Shown: positions 1-9,333, counted from the stretch's first letter. The stretch is DNA of 64,000 bases from JBNGOQ01 sp050589645 (GCF_050589645.1 NZ_JBNGOQ010000005.1:434001-498000), one strand, 5' to 3'. Notes: generated from the sequence alone by a model not told the origin. Translations and numbers: made by a program.

Positions 1-626
1 CTAAACCGGCTCTCATCCATGTGCTTGCTGAGCATATAGAGTATGGTGCGTTTAAGACCGGTGGCCGACACATAGGCCTCCAAGCCACCCTTGACCCCCA
101 GGCCTGTTTCCCGGCCATCACCAAGGGTCATGTCTACATGTCCCAATTCGCCTGCAAAACCATCATAGCCATCTATAAGCATTCCGTTGGCTACAATACC
201 GGCACCAAATCCGGTACCTAGGGTAATGGCGATAAAATCGGTCATGCCCCTGGCATTTCCAAAGAGCATTTCTCCTAGGGCCGCGGCACTGGCATCGTTC
301 ATAATCTTCATGGGCAGCGGAATGCGCTCCTTTAATTTATCCAGAATCGGTACGCGGCCCTTCCATGCCAAATTGGAAGCGTTTTCAATGGTCCCGTTTC
401 TACTGGAAGCATTGGGTGCCCCTATACCACAGCCCAAAAGCTTTAGGTCTTTGGGGAACCGCTGCTCCAGTTCGTGCACACTGTCCCTCACCTTGTCCAG
501 ATAGGCTTCCAGGTCTTGGTGTTCCCGTGTTCTGAAGAACATGGATTCCAGGCATTCGCCCTTTTGATTTACGATGCCAATCTTGGTTTTGGTACCTCCG
601 ATATCTATTCCGATTACTGCTTCCAT
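1..626 (-). CDS. ROK family sugar kinase (glucokinase-like), 3' end cut by window
   Basis: The protein starts at the ATG at 626 and opens with VIGIDIGGTKT, the phosphate-binding loop of the ROK/actin-like sugar kinases. The frame stays open to base 1, so the C-terminus lies outside the window. Kinases of this family phosphorylate glucose, mannose, N-acetylglucosamine or similar sugars with ATP in the cytoplasm. Near the window edge the family motif region is present: GELGH, then a stretch aligning with the ROK zinc motif CxCGxxGCxE, then AYVSATGLKRT. All three zinc cysteines are replaced here (the segment reads TGLGVKGGLE). It diverges from the universal stress protein gene across 244 bases. 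The substrate cannot be told from sequence; a kinase is near certain, glucokinase is a guess. Confidence 0.85.
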   Translation of the reverse strand, partial: MEAVIGIDIGGTKTKIGIVNQKGECLESMFFRTREHQDLEAYLDKVRDSVHELEQRFPKDLKLLGCGIGAPNASSRNGTIENASNLAWKGRVPILDKLKERIPLPMKIMNDASAAALGEMLFGNARGMTDFIAITLGTGFGAGIVANGMLIDGYDGFAGELGHVDMTLGDGRETGLGVKGGLEAYVSATGLKRTILYMLSKHMDESRF

Positions 627-782
627 ACCAAGGTTTAAAATACGGTTTTGCAAGGCAATTTCAAAAGGAAATCCATATAAGATATCATTCATTGGGCACA
701 GTGCATCACCTATCGACCCAAAGCAAGGTATTAGGGAAAATTTGCTGCCTTGGGAAGGAGGTTTGGAATGCAAACCCGGCTT

Positions 783-800
783 ATATGACAAATATCATAT
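783..800. promoter_or_regulatory. CRP/FNR-geometry palindrome upstream of usp
   Basis: ATATGA-N6-TCATAT is a perfect dyad with 6-base arms and a 6-base spacer, about 70 bases before the usp start. The spacing matches the TGTGA-N6-TCACA layout bound by CRP/FNR-family regulators. It lies in the 627-870 gap between the divergent ROK kinase and usp genes, so it could control either. Binding is an inference. Confidence 0.4.
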
Positions 801-870
801 TTCCGCGTTTGTCCACCCACTAATTTTACCTCAGAATTCGTCAGGTAAACAACTTTTAAAGAGAGCAGAT

Positions 871-1653
871 ATGGAAAAAATTTCACGCATTTTGGTCCCC
901 TTTGATTTTTCCGAAACCGCAAAAACCGGTTTGGACTATGCCGTACATTTTGTGGAAGGGCACGACGATATGGAAATCGTACTATGCTACGTGTCCGATA
1001 ACCCGGATATGGAACGCCTACAGCAGGAATTTGAGCGTACGCGCACCTCTTATGGCCCCAACTTTAGATCGCCCATGAGTTGGGTAGTGGGCAAGGAGCC
1101 CTTGACCGACTCTATCCTGCACATACGCGAGACTAACAATATTGATTTGATCATTATGGGTACCTCGGGCAGTGCTGGTAGTAGCACAGAGAATACCCAT
1201 GCCTCAAAGCTAGTATTGGAAGCAGATTGCCCCGTTCTCACGGTACAAGGGAGCGCAGAAGAGTTTAAGTTAAAGAACATAGCCTTGGTACTTGGCAAGG
1301 ACAAGATTGAGGATGTGGAAGTCTTGGCAACGCTCTTGGAAGTGGCCCGTAGGTTCAATGCCATGGTCCACGTGCTTACCGTACAAAATGAACCGGGAGT
1401 TTATGGGTATTCCAAAGCCGATGAAAGTAATGAGAATGTGCTGGAGTACTATCTGGAAAATTTTTATTCACACCATATGTTTATGGAAAATCCTGATGTG
1501 GTGGCCGGCATCTTTAACTATGCCGAGGAGAAGGATATTGATCTGATTGCTATTCTGCCCAGAAACCACAGTAAAAAAGCGGAACCTTCCGAAGGCCTTT
1601 TGACCAAGGAACTTACCGTTCGTTCCAAAGTGCCCGTATTGGCCATCGATTGA
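871..1653 (+). CDS. Universal stress protein, tandem UspA domains
   Basis: A 260-residue cytoplasmic protein with two UspA-like halves. The first (about 1-130) begins ISRILVPFDFSETA and carries a GTSG loop followed by SKLVLEADCPVLTV, the usual end of a Usp domain. The second half (about 135-260) is more divergent and ends RSKVPVLAID. The frame is open further upstream, but the ATG at 871 puts the first beta-strand right at the N-terminus, as in the family, so I use it. In Flavobacteria such proteins accompany transporters and energy-stress genes. Here it sits 16 bases before an SLC13 permease and is probably cotranscribed with it and pckA. Its ligand and exact role are unknown. Confidence 0.9.
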   Translation: MEKISRILVPFDFSETAKTGLDYAVHFVEGHDDMEIVLCYVSDNPDMERLQQEFERTRTSYGPNFRSPMSWVVGKEPLTDSILHIRETNNIDLIIMGTSGSAGSSTENTHASKLVLEADCPVLTVQGSAEEFKLKNIALVLGKDKIEDVEVLATLLEVARRFNAMVHVLTVQNEPGVYGYSKADESNENVLEYYLENFYSHHMFMENPDVVAGIFNYAEEKDIDLIAILPRNHSKKAEPSEGLLTKELTVRSKVPVLAID

Positions 1654-1669
1654 TAAAACACGCAAACAT

Positions 1670-3508
1670 ATGTTTGAAGTATTGCTGATATTAGGGTTCA
1701 CTATTCTATTGTTTATATGGGGCAAATTCCCACCCGATGTGGTGGCCCTGATATCCATGTTGGCCCTTTTCCTGGTAGGCACTTTGGACCTTACCGAGAC
1801 CCTTAGCGGTTTTAGCAATCCTACCGTAATCATGATTGCAGCCCTTTTTATCATAGGTGAAGGACTCTCCCGAACAGGTTGGACCGCCCTGGCGGGGCAG
1901 AAATTCGTATCCTGGGCCGGGAGCAGTATCCCCAAACTGCTGGTAATCGTAACACTGGGCTCAAGCCTATTGTCCGGTTTTGTAAGCAATACCGGTACAG
2001 TGGCCGCCTTATTACCGGTAACGGTATCCGCAGCATGGAACGCGGCGACCGTACCCTCAAAATTGCTGATGCCCATCGCTTTTGGTTCCAATACGGGGGG
2101 ATTGTTGACCCTTACCGGTACCCCGCCCAACATCATTGCTAGCAATGCGTTGTTGGAGCAGGGCGTCGAAGGTTTTTCGTTTTTCGAGTTTGGACTCATA
2201 GGTCTGCCGCTACTGATCATCACCCTACTCTATTTTAGGTATCTAGGCTACAGGTTACTTCCTACCAATAAGAGCAAGCACCGTCCGGTAAACCTGGATT
2301 CGGAAATGCACAAATGGATAAAGGACTACAGTATTGGGGACAATGTGTATCGTTTTCGTATCCGATCTATGTCGCCCTTGATCAATACCAAGATAAGGGA
2401 TTGGGATTTTGAGAAGAAGCACAAGGTATCAATTATGCGGTTGCGAAGAAGACACCCCAATCCCCTGAAAAAAATCCCACTTTTTGTAGAGTTCCCTACC
2501 CCGGATACCGAAATGCGCTATCATGATATTATCACCGTGAAGGGCAAAGCAGAAGATGTGGACCAAATGATGTTGACCTATAAACTGGGGGTTATCCCCT
2601 TAAAGCCTACCAATGACGAACTCAAGGAAGAATTGATCAACCAGGAAGTGGGCCTGTCCCAAATGATCATTACCCCAAATTCGGCTTTCGTGGGGAATAC
2701 CGTACCCTTGGGGATGTACCTGGACCAGGCGGGCATACAGTTATTGGGCGGTTCTCGAAATAATACTGCCCTTAAGGATACCTTTATTACGATTAAACCC
2801 GGTGATGCCTTTATAATTCGCGGCTCCTGGAAGGCCATTGAAGATCTGCAAAAAGCCTACGAGCATTTGGTGATTTCAGGGAGTCCGGAAGCTATGGCCA
2901 AGAATGTGGATAAGCTTACACCCAGGTCATACATTGCCTTGGGCACACTTTTGCTTATGATTGTGTTGCTGGTGTTTAAACTCATGCCTGGAGCCGTGGC
3001 CGCTTTGCTATGCGCCGGAATTTTAATGCTTTCGGGCTGCGTACCCATTACCAAGGCCTACAAGCGAATCAGCTGGACCAGTGTGGTCATGATCGCCGCC
3101 ATGATTCCCATGGGCCTGGCCCTGCAAAAAACGGGAATTGCCAAATGGACGGCCAATAGCTTGGTGGATTACCTGGGATCCCTGCACCCAATTGTACTGC
3201 TAGGTGGGATTTTTCTATTGACCACGGCCCTTAGCCAGACCATTAACAACTCGGCAACCGCCGTGTTGATGGCCCCCATAGCCCTGGCCGCAGCGGCCAC
3301 TTTGGGCGTATCTCCCAAACCGTATATGATAGCTGTGGCCGTTAGCGCTTCCACTGCTTTTTTGACCCCGGTGGGGACCACCACCAACGCTATGGTGATG
3401 GCTGCAGCCGATTATAGATTTATCGATTATGTAAGAGTAGGGGCCCCTTTGTTGCTCCTGTTTTTCATAACAACTTTAATACTCGTGCCGATTATTTGGC
3501 CTTTCTGA
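1670..3508 (+). CDS. SLC13/DASS-type anion permease with two RCK_C domains
   Basis: A 612-residue inner-membrane transporter. About 200 residues of transmembrane helices are followed by a soluble insert (about 205-420) with two TrkA-C/RCK_C-like domains, then a second membrane half. Family signatures are visible in both halves: SNTGTVAALLPV with NTGGLLTLTGTPPN in the first, and SQTINNSATAVLMAP with TPVGTTTNAMVMAAADY in the second. These resemble the SNT motifs of the DASS family. Such proteins move dicarboxylates or sulfate-type anions with sodium. The substrate is not evident; being 26 bases upstream of pckA makes a C4-dicarboxylate plausible, while the RCK_C insert is also common in sulfate-type members. 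Confidence 0.88.
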   Translation: MFEVLLILGFTILLFIWGKFPPDVVALISMLALFLVGTLDLTETLSGFSNPTVIMIAALFIIGEGLSRTGWTALAGQKFVSWAGSSIPKLLVIVTLGSSLLSGFVSNTGTVAALLPVTVSAAWNAATVPSKLLMPIAFGSNTGGLLTLTGTPPNIIASNALLEQGVEGFSFFEFGLIGLPLLIITLLYFRYLGYRLLPTNKSKHRPVNLDSEMHKWIKDYSIGDNVYRFRIRSMSPLINTKIRDWDFEKKHKVSIMRLRRRHPNPLKKIPLFVEFPTPDTEMRYHDIITVKGKAEDVDQMMLTYKLGVIPLKPTNDELKEELINQEVGLSQMIITPNSAFVGNTVPLGMYLDQAGIQLLGGSRNNTALKDTFITIKPGDAFIIRGSWKAIEDLQKAYEHLVISGSPEAMAKNVDKLTPRSYIALGTLLLMIVLLVFKLMPGAVAALLCAGILMLSGCVPITKAYKRISWTSVVMIAAMIPMGLALQKTGIAKWTANSLVDYLGSLHPIVLLGGIFLLTTALSQTINNSATAVLMAPIALAAAATLGVSPKPYMIAVAVSASTAFLTPVGTTTNAMVMAAADYRFIDYVRVGAPLLLLFFITTLILVPIIWPF

Positions 3509-3534
3509 ACAATAACAATTTAAAAACTAGCATC

Positions 3535-5169
3535 ATGGAAATTATGTCTAACCCCCCTAAAAATACGGACTTGGAGAAGTACGGAATTCGAAACGCAACG
3601 GCACACTGGAACCTGGATGCCGCAACCCTACAACGCATTACGGTCAACAAGGGTATGGGAACCGAAACGGAAAATGGTACTTTGTGCATCAATACCGGAA
3701 AATTTACCGGGCGTTCGCCAAAGGACCGATTTTTGGTAAAGGATGCCTACACGGCCGATAAGATTTTTTGGAATCGGACGAACAAACCCTTGGATCCCGA
3801 TAACTTTCAGAAGTTGTACGACGAGGTGGTCAAATACCTATCGGACAAAGAGATTTATGTCCACGATGGCTATGTGGGCGCCGCACCCAAATATCGCATG
3901 AATGTGCGCACCATTACGGAGTACCCTTGGTCCAATTATTTTGTCAATAGTATGTTCCTTCGCCTTGAGGAAGAGGAAATTGCGGATTTTAATGAGGATT
4001 GGTTGGTGCTCTGCGCTCCTGGCTATGAAGCGCCTGATCCCCAAGCTGTTGGAATACGACAGGGAAACTTCTCCATTCTGGATTTTACAAGAAAGATAGC
4101 GCTGGTGGGTGGATCTGCCTATGCCGGTGAAATGAAGAAGGGTGTTTTTACAGCGATGAACCTGGTACTTCCGGTAGAACATAATGTTCTGCCTATGCAT
4201 TGTTCTGCCAATGTAGGCGAAGATGGGGAAACCGCTATTTTCTTTGGCCTTTCGGGCACTGGTAAAACAACACTTTCTGCAGACCCCAACCGTAAACTGA
4301 TCGGGGATGACGAGCATGGGTGGACCGCGGAAAACATCATATTTAATTTTGAGGGCGGTTGTTATGCCAAGGTGGTGGACTTGTCCGAGGAGAATGAACC
4401 CGATATCTATCGTGCCATTCGTCCAGGTGCCATGTTGGAAAATGTAGTGTTCAAGGAAGGTACCAAAGAAGTGGATTATGAGGACACCTCCATCACCCAG
4501 AACACACGGGTCAGTTATCCCATACATCATATCGACAATATCGTTGAACCTTCTTATGCGGGCAATCCGAAGAACATTTTCTTTCTTACCTGTGACGCCT
4601 TCGGCGTACTTCCTCCCATATCAAAATTAACACCGGGCCAGGCCGCCTACCATTTTATCTCGGGTTATACGGCCAAGGTAGCAGGTACCGAAGCCGGGGT
4701 AAACGAGCCTGTACCCTCCTTTTCCGCTTGTTTTGGGGAACCCTTTATGCCCCTGCATCCCACGGTATATGCCGAGATGTTGAGCAAGAAAATGACAGAG
4801 GCCGGGGTAAACGTCTGGTTGATCAATACCGGTTGGAGCGGAGGTCCCTATGGCGTGGGCTCCCGTATCAAACTTAAATATACAAGGGCCATGATATCCG
4901 AGGCCATGAATGGAAAACTGGACGATGTGGACTATGAGCAACACCCTATTTTTGGACTGTATATGCCCAAATACTGTCATGGCGTTCCTTCAGAAATGTT
5001 GGATCCCATGAACACCTGGCTGCAGAAAGGGGTCTATATCAGTAAGTCTATTCAGCTCGCGCATTCCTTTCATTTGAACTTTGACAAGTTTATCAATCAG
5101 GCTTCCGATGAAATTATGCACGGTGGACCCTTGATCGACGCCCATCAGATTATAGATCATAATATTTAA
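3535..5169 (+). CDS. pckA: Phosphoenolpyruvate carboxykinase (ATP)
   Basis: A 544-residue enzyme converting oxaloacetate and ATP to phosphoenolpyruvate, CO2 and ADP, the first committed step of gluconeogenesis. Recognisable motifs are TGRSPKDRF near the N-terminus (oxaloacetate-binding arginine), the P-loop GLSGTGKTTLSADPNR at 238-253, DDEHGW just after it, and NFEGGCYAK. The length fits the ATP-type family. The ATG at 3535 is preferred; another in-frame ATG lies 9 bases later, and an in-frame TTG at 3496 would overlap the upstream permease. It probably forms an operon with the stress protein and SLC13 permease. Confidence 0.97.
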   Translation: MEIMSNPPKNTDLEKYGIRNATAHWNLDAATLQRITVNKGMGTETENGTLCINTGKFTGRSPKDRFLVKDAYTADKIFWNRTNKPLDPDNFQKLYDEVVKYLSDKEIYVHDGYVGAAPKYRMNVRTITEYPWSNYFVNSMFLRLEEEEIADFNEDWLVLCAPGYEAPDPQAVGIRQGNFSILDFTRKIALVGGSAYAGEMKKGVFTAMNLVLPVEHNVLPMHCSANVGEDGETAIFFGLSGTGKTTLSADPNRKLIGDDEHGWTAENIIFNFEGGCYAKVVDLSEENEPDIYRAIRPGAMLENVVFKEGTKEVDYEDTSITQNTRVSYPIHHIDNIVEPSYAGNPKNIFFLTCDAFGVLPPISKLTPGQAAYHFISGYTAKVAGTEAGVNEPVPSFSACFGEPFMPLHPTVYAEMLSKKMTEAGVNVWLINTGWSGGPYGVGSRIKLKYTRAMISEAMNGKLDDVDYEQHPIFGLYMPKYCHGVPSEMLDPMNTWLQKGVYISKSIQLAHSFHLNFDKFINQASDEIMHGGPLIDAHQIIDHNI

Positions 5170-5415
5170 GTCGGCATTTATGAATTAGGTTTGAGAGATT
5201 GGGGAATAGCAATGAGGAAATGGGTTATGGGGTTACAGCTTGGACACAGGAAGTTTGACGCTTCGTGGTCAGCGGTGAGCCATACCTTACAATCAAAGCT
5301 ACTCCCCAAACCTGGAATTTAAGACGTGATACCTGAACTTTAATCCATCAAACTTTAAAGAAATAAACCAATGAAATTTTGTAATTTAAGAGAGTGTAAG
5401 GCCAACCCACTGTTC
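5170..5415. other. Intergenic region between pckA and the nitrate operon
   Basis: About 246 bases hold no convincing gene, terminator hairpin or TAnnTTTG promoter. The first half contains G/T-rich stretches such as ATGGGTTATGGGG and GGGGAATAGCAATG. These resemble the word content of the repeat region at 11783-12280, so this may be a decayed member of the same repeat family. Confidence 0.35.
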
Positions 5416-6681
5416 ATGTATAAAACCATACTTTATAGCACGTTATGTTTTTTGTTTTGGATAAACTTTGCAAGTGCGCAATTGAAAATTGATGCGGAGG
5501 TACGCCCCCGTTTCGAATTTAGGCATGGATTTCAAACGCTTTTTCCAGATAATGTGGATGCTGCCACTTTTGTTTCCCAAAGGACCCGATTGAACACCGG
5601 TCTTAACATTGAAAAACTAAATTTCTATATCAGCGTTCAGGACATCAGGGTATGGGGCGATGTGCCACAGCTGAATACCGCAGATAACAACGGTTTTAGT
5701 CTGCACCAGGCTTGGGGCGAATTGCTTTTCAGTCCAGAGGTCACATTAAAATTGGGGCGACAAGTATTGAACTATGACGATCAACGGATTTTTGGTGGTG
5801 TTGCCTGGGCGCAACAGGCACGAAGCCATGATGTGGCCCTCTTTAAGTATACTAAAGATGGTTTAGTATTCCATTTGGGGGCGGGTTTTAACCAGAATGG
5901 GGAGGCACTCACCGGAACCACCTTGACCGTACCAAGGACCTATAAGAGCATCCAATTTGCATGGTTGCACAAGGATTGGGAAAACCTATCAGGGAGCCTC
6001 CTTTTCCTGAACAATGGATTACAATTTATAGATGACCTCAATGCGGATAACAATGAAACCAGATATAGCCAAACCGTAGGTACCCATATAAAATACAATC
6101 GGGACCGTGTGGGTCTGGTATCCAACCTGTATTATCAGTTTGGAAAGGACGTAAATGACAATGATATAGGTGCTTATCTCTTGGGACTTGAAGGAAGCTA
6201 CAAGGCTACAGAACAATGGCGGGTGATAGCTGGTGGGGAATGGCAAAGCGGCAATGATAATGGAGCTCCATCCGGTGGTGAGAACGATGCCTTTACCCCT
6301 TTTTATGGTACCAACCATAAATTCAATGGATTGATGGATTACTTTTTTGTGGGGAACCATATCAATAATGTGGGGCTGTTTGATCTGTACTTGGGATCTG
6401 TGGTTAAGACCAATGAAAAATCGAACCTGAACATTAGGTTGCACAATTTCTCTGCTGCGGCAGATTTGGCCGCTGGAGATTCCAAACAACTGGGCACAGA
6501 GTTGGATTTGGTGTATTCGTATGACTTTGTGAAATACGTCAACATAAAGCTCGGATACTCCCATCTTTTTGCGTCCGAAGGGATGGAAATCCTAAAGAAC
6601 AACTTTGACGACAATACCAACTATTGGGCGTGGGCGATGATCACCATAAAACCTACGCTCTTTACAACACCAATAAATTAA
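5416..6681 (+). CDS. Alginate-export-family outer-membrane porin of the nap operon
   Basis: A 421-residue beta-barrel protein with a signal peptide (MYKTILYSTLCFLFW... ending ASA/Q). An upstream in-frame ATG at 5371 would add 15 residues ahead of the signal peptide and is less likely. The sequence shows alternating amphipathic strands, with AEVRPRFEFRHG and LKLGRQVLNYDDQRIFGG, typical of the alginate_exp porin family. It is separated from napD by a single base, so it is almost certainly cotranslated with the nitrate reductase genes. I infer that it passes nitrate/nitrite or another anion across the outer membrane; alginate export itself is unlikely because no alginate biosynthesis genes are nearby. 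Confidence 0.85.
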   Translation: MYKTILYSTLCFLFWINFASAQLKIDAEVRPRFEFRHGFQTLFPDNVDAATFVSQRTRLNTGLNIEKLNFYISVQDIRVWGDVPQLNTADNNGFSLHQAWGELLFSPEVTLKLGRQVLNYDDQRIFGGVAWAQQARSHDVALFKYTKDGLVFHLGAGFNQNGEALTGTTLTVPRTYKSIQFAWLHKDWENLSGSLLFLNNGLQFIDDLNADNNETRYSQTVGTHIKYNRDRVGLVSNLYYQFGKDVNDNDIGAYLLGLEGSYKATEQWRVIAGGEWQSGNDNGAPSGGENDAFTPFYGTNHKFNGLMDYFFVGNHINNVGLFDLYLGSVVKTNEKSNLNIRLHNFSAAADLAAGDSKQLGTELDLVYSYDFVKYVNIKLGYSHLFASEGMEILKNNFDDNTNYWAWAMITIKPTLFTTPIN

Positions 6682-6682
6682 A

Positions 6683-6922
6683 ATGCCGATCAAAAGTTAT
6701 TTAGCACATCCGCACACAGGAAAAAAAGAGTACCTTATAGAGGCCTTGTCCAACATTGAGGCCTGCGAGGTGCTACCTGCGAATAATGAGGATGTACTAA
6801 TTCTTGTTACCGAAACAAACAACAAGCAGGAAGAAGATATTTTAAAGGAAAAATTGGAAAAGATTCCCAGCCTAAAATTACTGGCGATGGTTTCCGGATT
6901 TGAAACTCCAAAAAACGAATAG
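6683..6922 (+). CDS. napD: NapD-type chaperone for periplasmic nitrate reductase
   Basis: A 79-residue protein with the ferredoxin-like fold pattern of NapD: an N-terminal strand (IKSYLAHPHTG), a helix with conserved EACEV, and a strand ending LLAMVSGFE. NapD binds the Tat signal peptide of NapA and holds back export until the molybdenum cofactor is inserted. Its position directly before a NapA with a Tat signal supports the call. It starts one base after the porin stop codon and ends five bases before napA. Confidence 0.85.
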   Translation: MPIKSYLAHPHTGKKEYLIEALSNIEACEVLPANNEDVLILVTETNNKQEEDILKEKLEKIPSLKLLAMVSGFETPKNE

Positions 6923-6927
6923 GCGCT

Positions 6928-9258
6928 ATGTACCGATCTATATACACCGATAGGAGAAGTTTTATAAAGAAAATGGCCGTTTTATCGGCAATGACCACGG
7001 CAGCAGCCATGTTTCCCGGAATCATATTTGCGGAGGAGCAGGAAAAGGGCATTCCCGAGGGTGCCAATCTGGATTGGAAAAAAGCGCCCTGTAGGTTTTG
7101 CGGCGTAGGATGCGGTGTCCTTATAGGTACGGAAGCCGGGAAGGCGGTTGCCGTAAAGGGAGACCCGGCTTCTCCGGTAAATAAAGGCCTATGCTGTGTA
7201 AAGGGCTACCATTCCATTATGGCGCTATATGGCAAAGATAGATTGACAAAGCCCTTGGTAAAAAAGAACGGTACCTACGTTGAAACTTCCATGCAAGAGG
7301 CCTTGGACCTTGTTGCTTCCAAAATGAAAGAGACCGTAAACGACCATGGCAAGGATGCGGTAGCAATTTATGGTTCGGGACAATGGACCATCCCGGATGG
7401 TTATGTGGCCTCCAAACTGTTCAAAGGTTGTATCGGCACCAATAACGTAGAGGCCAACGCACGACTTTGCATGGCAACGGCGGTCACCGGATTTTTAACC
7501 TCTTTTGGGCTGGATGAGCCCATGGGATGTTACGAGGATATTGATTATGCCGATACCTTTTTCCTGTGGGGCAATAATATGGCCGAAATGCATCCGGTAT
7601 TGTTCTCCAGATTATTGGATCAACGTTTAAAACGCGGAGTTAAGATTATTGATTTTGCTACACGGACAACGCGTACCAGCATGGCGGCCGATAAATCCAT
7701 TCTATTCAATCCGCAAACCGATTTGGCCGTTGGCAATGCCATTTGCTATGAGATTATCCGCAACGGGTGGATGAACAAGGCCTTTGTGGAAGAACATTGC
7801 AATTTTAGCAAGGGACTCACCAAGATGGGGTACGGCCTGGAGGACCACTATAAATTTACCGACAAGCCGGAAAAAATCAATTTTGAGCAGTATAAGACCT
7901 TCCTGGAAGACTATTCCCCGGAAAAAGTTGCTAAGCTTTCAGGGGTATCCGTAAAGGACATCAAATATATGGCGGCACATTTTGGCGATCCCAATAAAAA
8001 GGTGATGTCCTTTTGGTGTATGGGCATGAACCAACATTCCCGTGGCACCTGGATCAACAATATCGTATACAACATTCACTTGCTTACGGGTAAAATTTCC
8101 ACACCGGGCAATAGTCCGTTTTCACTCACTGGACAACCCAGCGCATGTGGCACGGTACGGGAAGTAGGTACACTGACCCATAAATTGCCCCATGGGGTGG
8201 TGATGAACAAGGAACATCGCGAATTTGCCGCAAAAATATGGGATGTTCCCGTAGAGAATATTCCGGCCAAGCCCACCTACCATACCGTTGAAATGTTCCG
8301 GGCGTTGGATCGGGGCGATATCCGCTTCATGTGGATTCAGGTAACCAATCCCATGGTGACCATGCCAAAACTTAAGCGGTACAGGGACGGGGCTAAAAAG
8401 GAAGGCCGGTTTATTGTCGTTTCCGACATCTATCCCACGCCCACCACCGATATTGCGGATGTGATATTGCCTTCCGCGATGTGGATCGAACGCGAAGGCA
8501 TGTACGGTAATTCGGAACGGCGGACACAGTACTTTGAACAAATGCTGGAACCGCCCGGGGAGGCCATGAGCGATACTTGGCAGTTGATTGAGGTCGCCAA
8601 GCGCTTGGGCTACGAAAAACAGTTCTATTACAAGGAAGAAACACATGTTGAGGAAATCTACAACGAATACAGAAGGCACCATGAAGGGAAGAAACACAAT
8701 ATGGCACCGCTTGAGGTCTTAAAATCGCAACCCGGGGCCATGTGGCCCTATGTGGATGGAAAATCGACCAAATGGCGGTTCAATGCCAAATATGATCCGG
8801 CCTGCTCCAACGGCAAGGATTTTCATTTTTATGGCAAGAAGGACGGGAAGGCCATTATTTGGCAGCGACCATATGAACCCGCCGCAGAAGAACCAGATGC
8901 GGACTACCCCTTTTGGTTGGGTACAGGCCGTGTAGTGGAGCACTGGCATACGGGATCCATGACACGTAGAATACCGGTACTGCATCAGGCCATGCCGCAT
9001 GCCTATGTGGAGTTAAATCCCGGGGATGCCAAACGAATGCAGATCAGAACGGGGGATAAGGTGAAATTAACCACCCGAAGGGGCGAAATCACCCTACCCG
9101 CCTCGGTAAACCAAAGAGGTGTGCCGGCGCCCATGCAAGTTTTTGTGCCCTTTTTTGATGAAAATATGTTGATCAACGATATCACCTTGGATTCTTTTTG
9201 CCCCATTTCAAAGGAACCGGATTACAAGAAATGCGCGGTGAAAGTGGAAAAAGCTTGA
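6928..9258 (+). CDS. napA: Periplasmic nitrate reductase catalytic subunit NapA
   Basis: A 776-residue molybdopterin oxidoreductase that reduces nitrate to nitrite in the periplasm. The N-terminus has a Tat signal (DRRSFIKK, residues 8-15) and hydrophobic core. Cysteines 55, 58, 62 and 90 (CRFCGVGC and GLCCVKG) ligate the [4Fe-4S] cluster. Cys181 in ARLCMATAV matches the NapA molybdenum ligand. The C-terminal MoCo-dinucleotide-binding domain includes TGRVVEHWHTGSMTRR, the usual substrate-channel arginine region. It is a little shorter than enterobacterial NapA. Electrons should come through the NapB-like cytochrome encoded next. Confidence 0.95.
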   Translation: MYRSIYTDRRSFIKKMAVLSAMTTAAAMFPGIIFAEEQEKGIPEGANLDWKKAPCRFCGVGCGVLIGTEAGKAVAVKGDPASPVNKGLCCVKGYHSIMALYGKDRLTKPLVKKNGTYVETSMQEALDLVASKMKETVNDHGKDAVAIYGSGQWTIPDGYVASKLFKGCIGTNNVEANARLCMATAVTGFLTSFGLDEPMGCYEDIDYADTFFLWGNNMAEMHPVLFSRLLDQRLKRGVKIIDFATRTTRTSMAADKSILFNPQTDLAVGNAICYEIIRNGWMNKAFVEEHCNFSKGLTKMGYGLEDHYKFTDKPEKINFEQYKTFLEDYSPEKVAKLSGVSVKDIKYMAAHFGDPNKKVMSFWCMGMNQHSRGTWINNIVYNIHLLTGKISTPGNSPFSLTGQPSACGTVREVGTLTHKLPHGVVMNKEHREFAAKIWDVPVENIPAKPTYHTVEMFRALDRGDIRFMWIQVTNPMVTMPKLKRYRDGAKKEGRFIVVSDIYPTPTTDIADVILPSAMWIEREGMYGNSERRTQYFEQMLEPPGEAMSDTWQLIEVAKRLGYEKQFYYKEETHVEEIYNEYRRHHEGKKHNMAPLEVLKSQPGAMWPYVDGKSTKWRFNAKYDPACSNGKDFHFYGKKDGKAIIWQRPYEPAAEEPDADYPFWLGTGRVVEHWHTGSMTRRIPVLHQAMPHAYVELNPGDAKRMQIRTGDKVKLTTRRGEITLPASVNQRGVPAPMQVFVPFFDENMLINDITLDSFCPISKEPDYKKCAVKVEKA

Positions 9259-9333
9259 ACAATAAACAATGAACAATTAGCAATGAACAATAAACAATGA
9301 ACAATTAGCAATGAACAATTAGCAATTATCAAT
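9258..9333. repeat. 28-base tandem repeat in the napA-napB gap
   Basis: Two identical 28-base units lie at 9258-9285 and 9286-9313 (AACAATAAACAATGAACAATT...), and a third partial unit follows to about 9333. The units begin at the last base of the napA stop codon. The words AACAATTAGCA and AACAATAAACA recur in the larger repeat region at 11783-12280, so both gaps share one repeat family. Confidence 0.85.

Noticed and set aside
1468..2223. Long open frame on the minus strand inside the SLC13 gene
   Set aside because: It lies wholly over the permease and the end of the stress protein, shows no domain, and its sequence is the complement of a clear membrane protein.
3838..4530. 230-codon open frame antisense to pckA
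   Set aside because: pckA is unmistakable on the plus strand, and the antisense frame has no family motif.
5416..6681. Alginate export function for the porin
   Set aside because: No alginate biosynthesis genes are near, and the gene is coupled to napD.
8122..8697. 191-codon open frame antisense to napA
   Set aside because: Shadow of napA; no motif and no plausible start signal.
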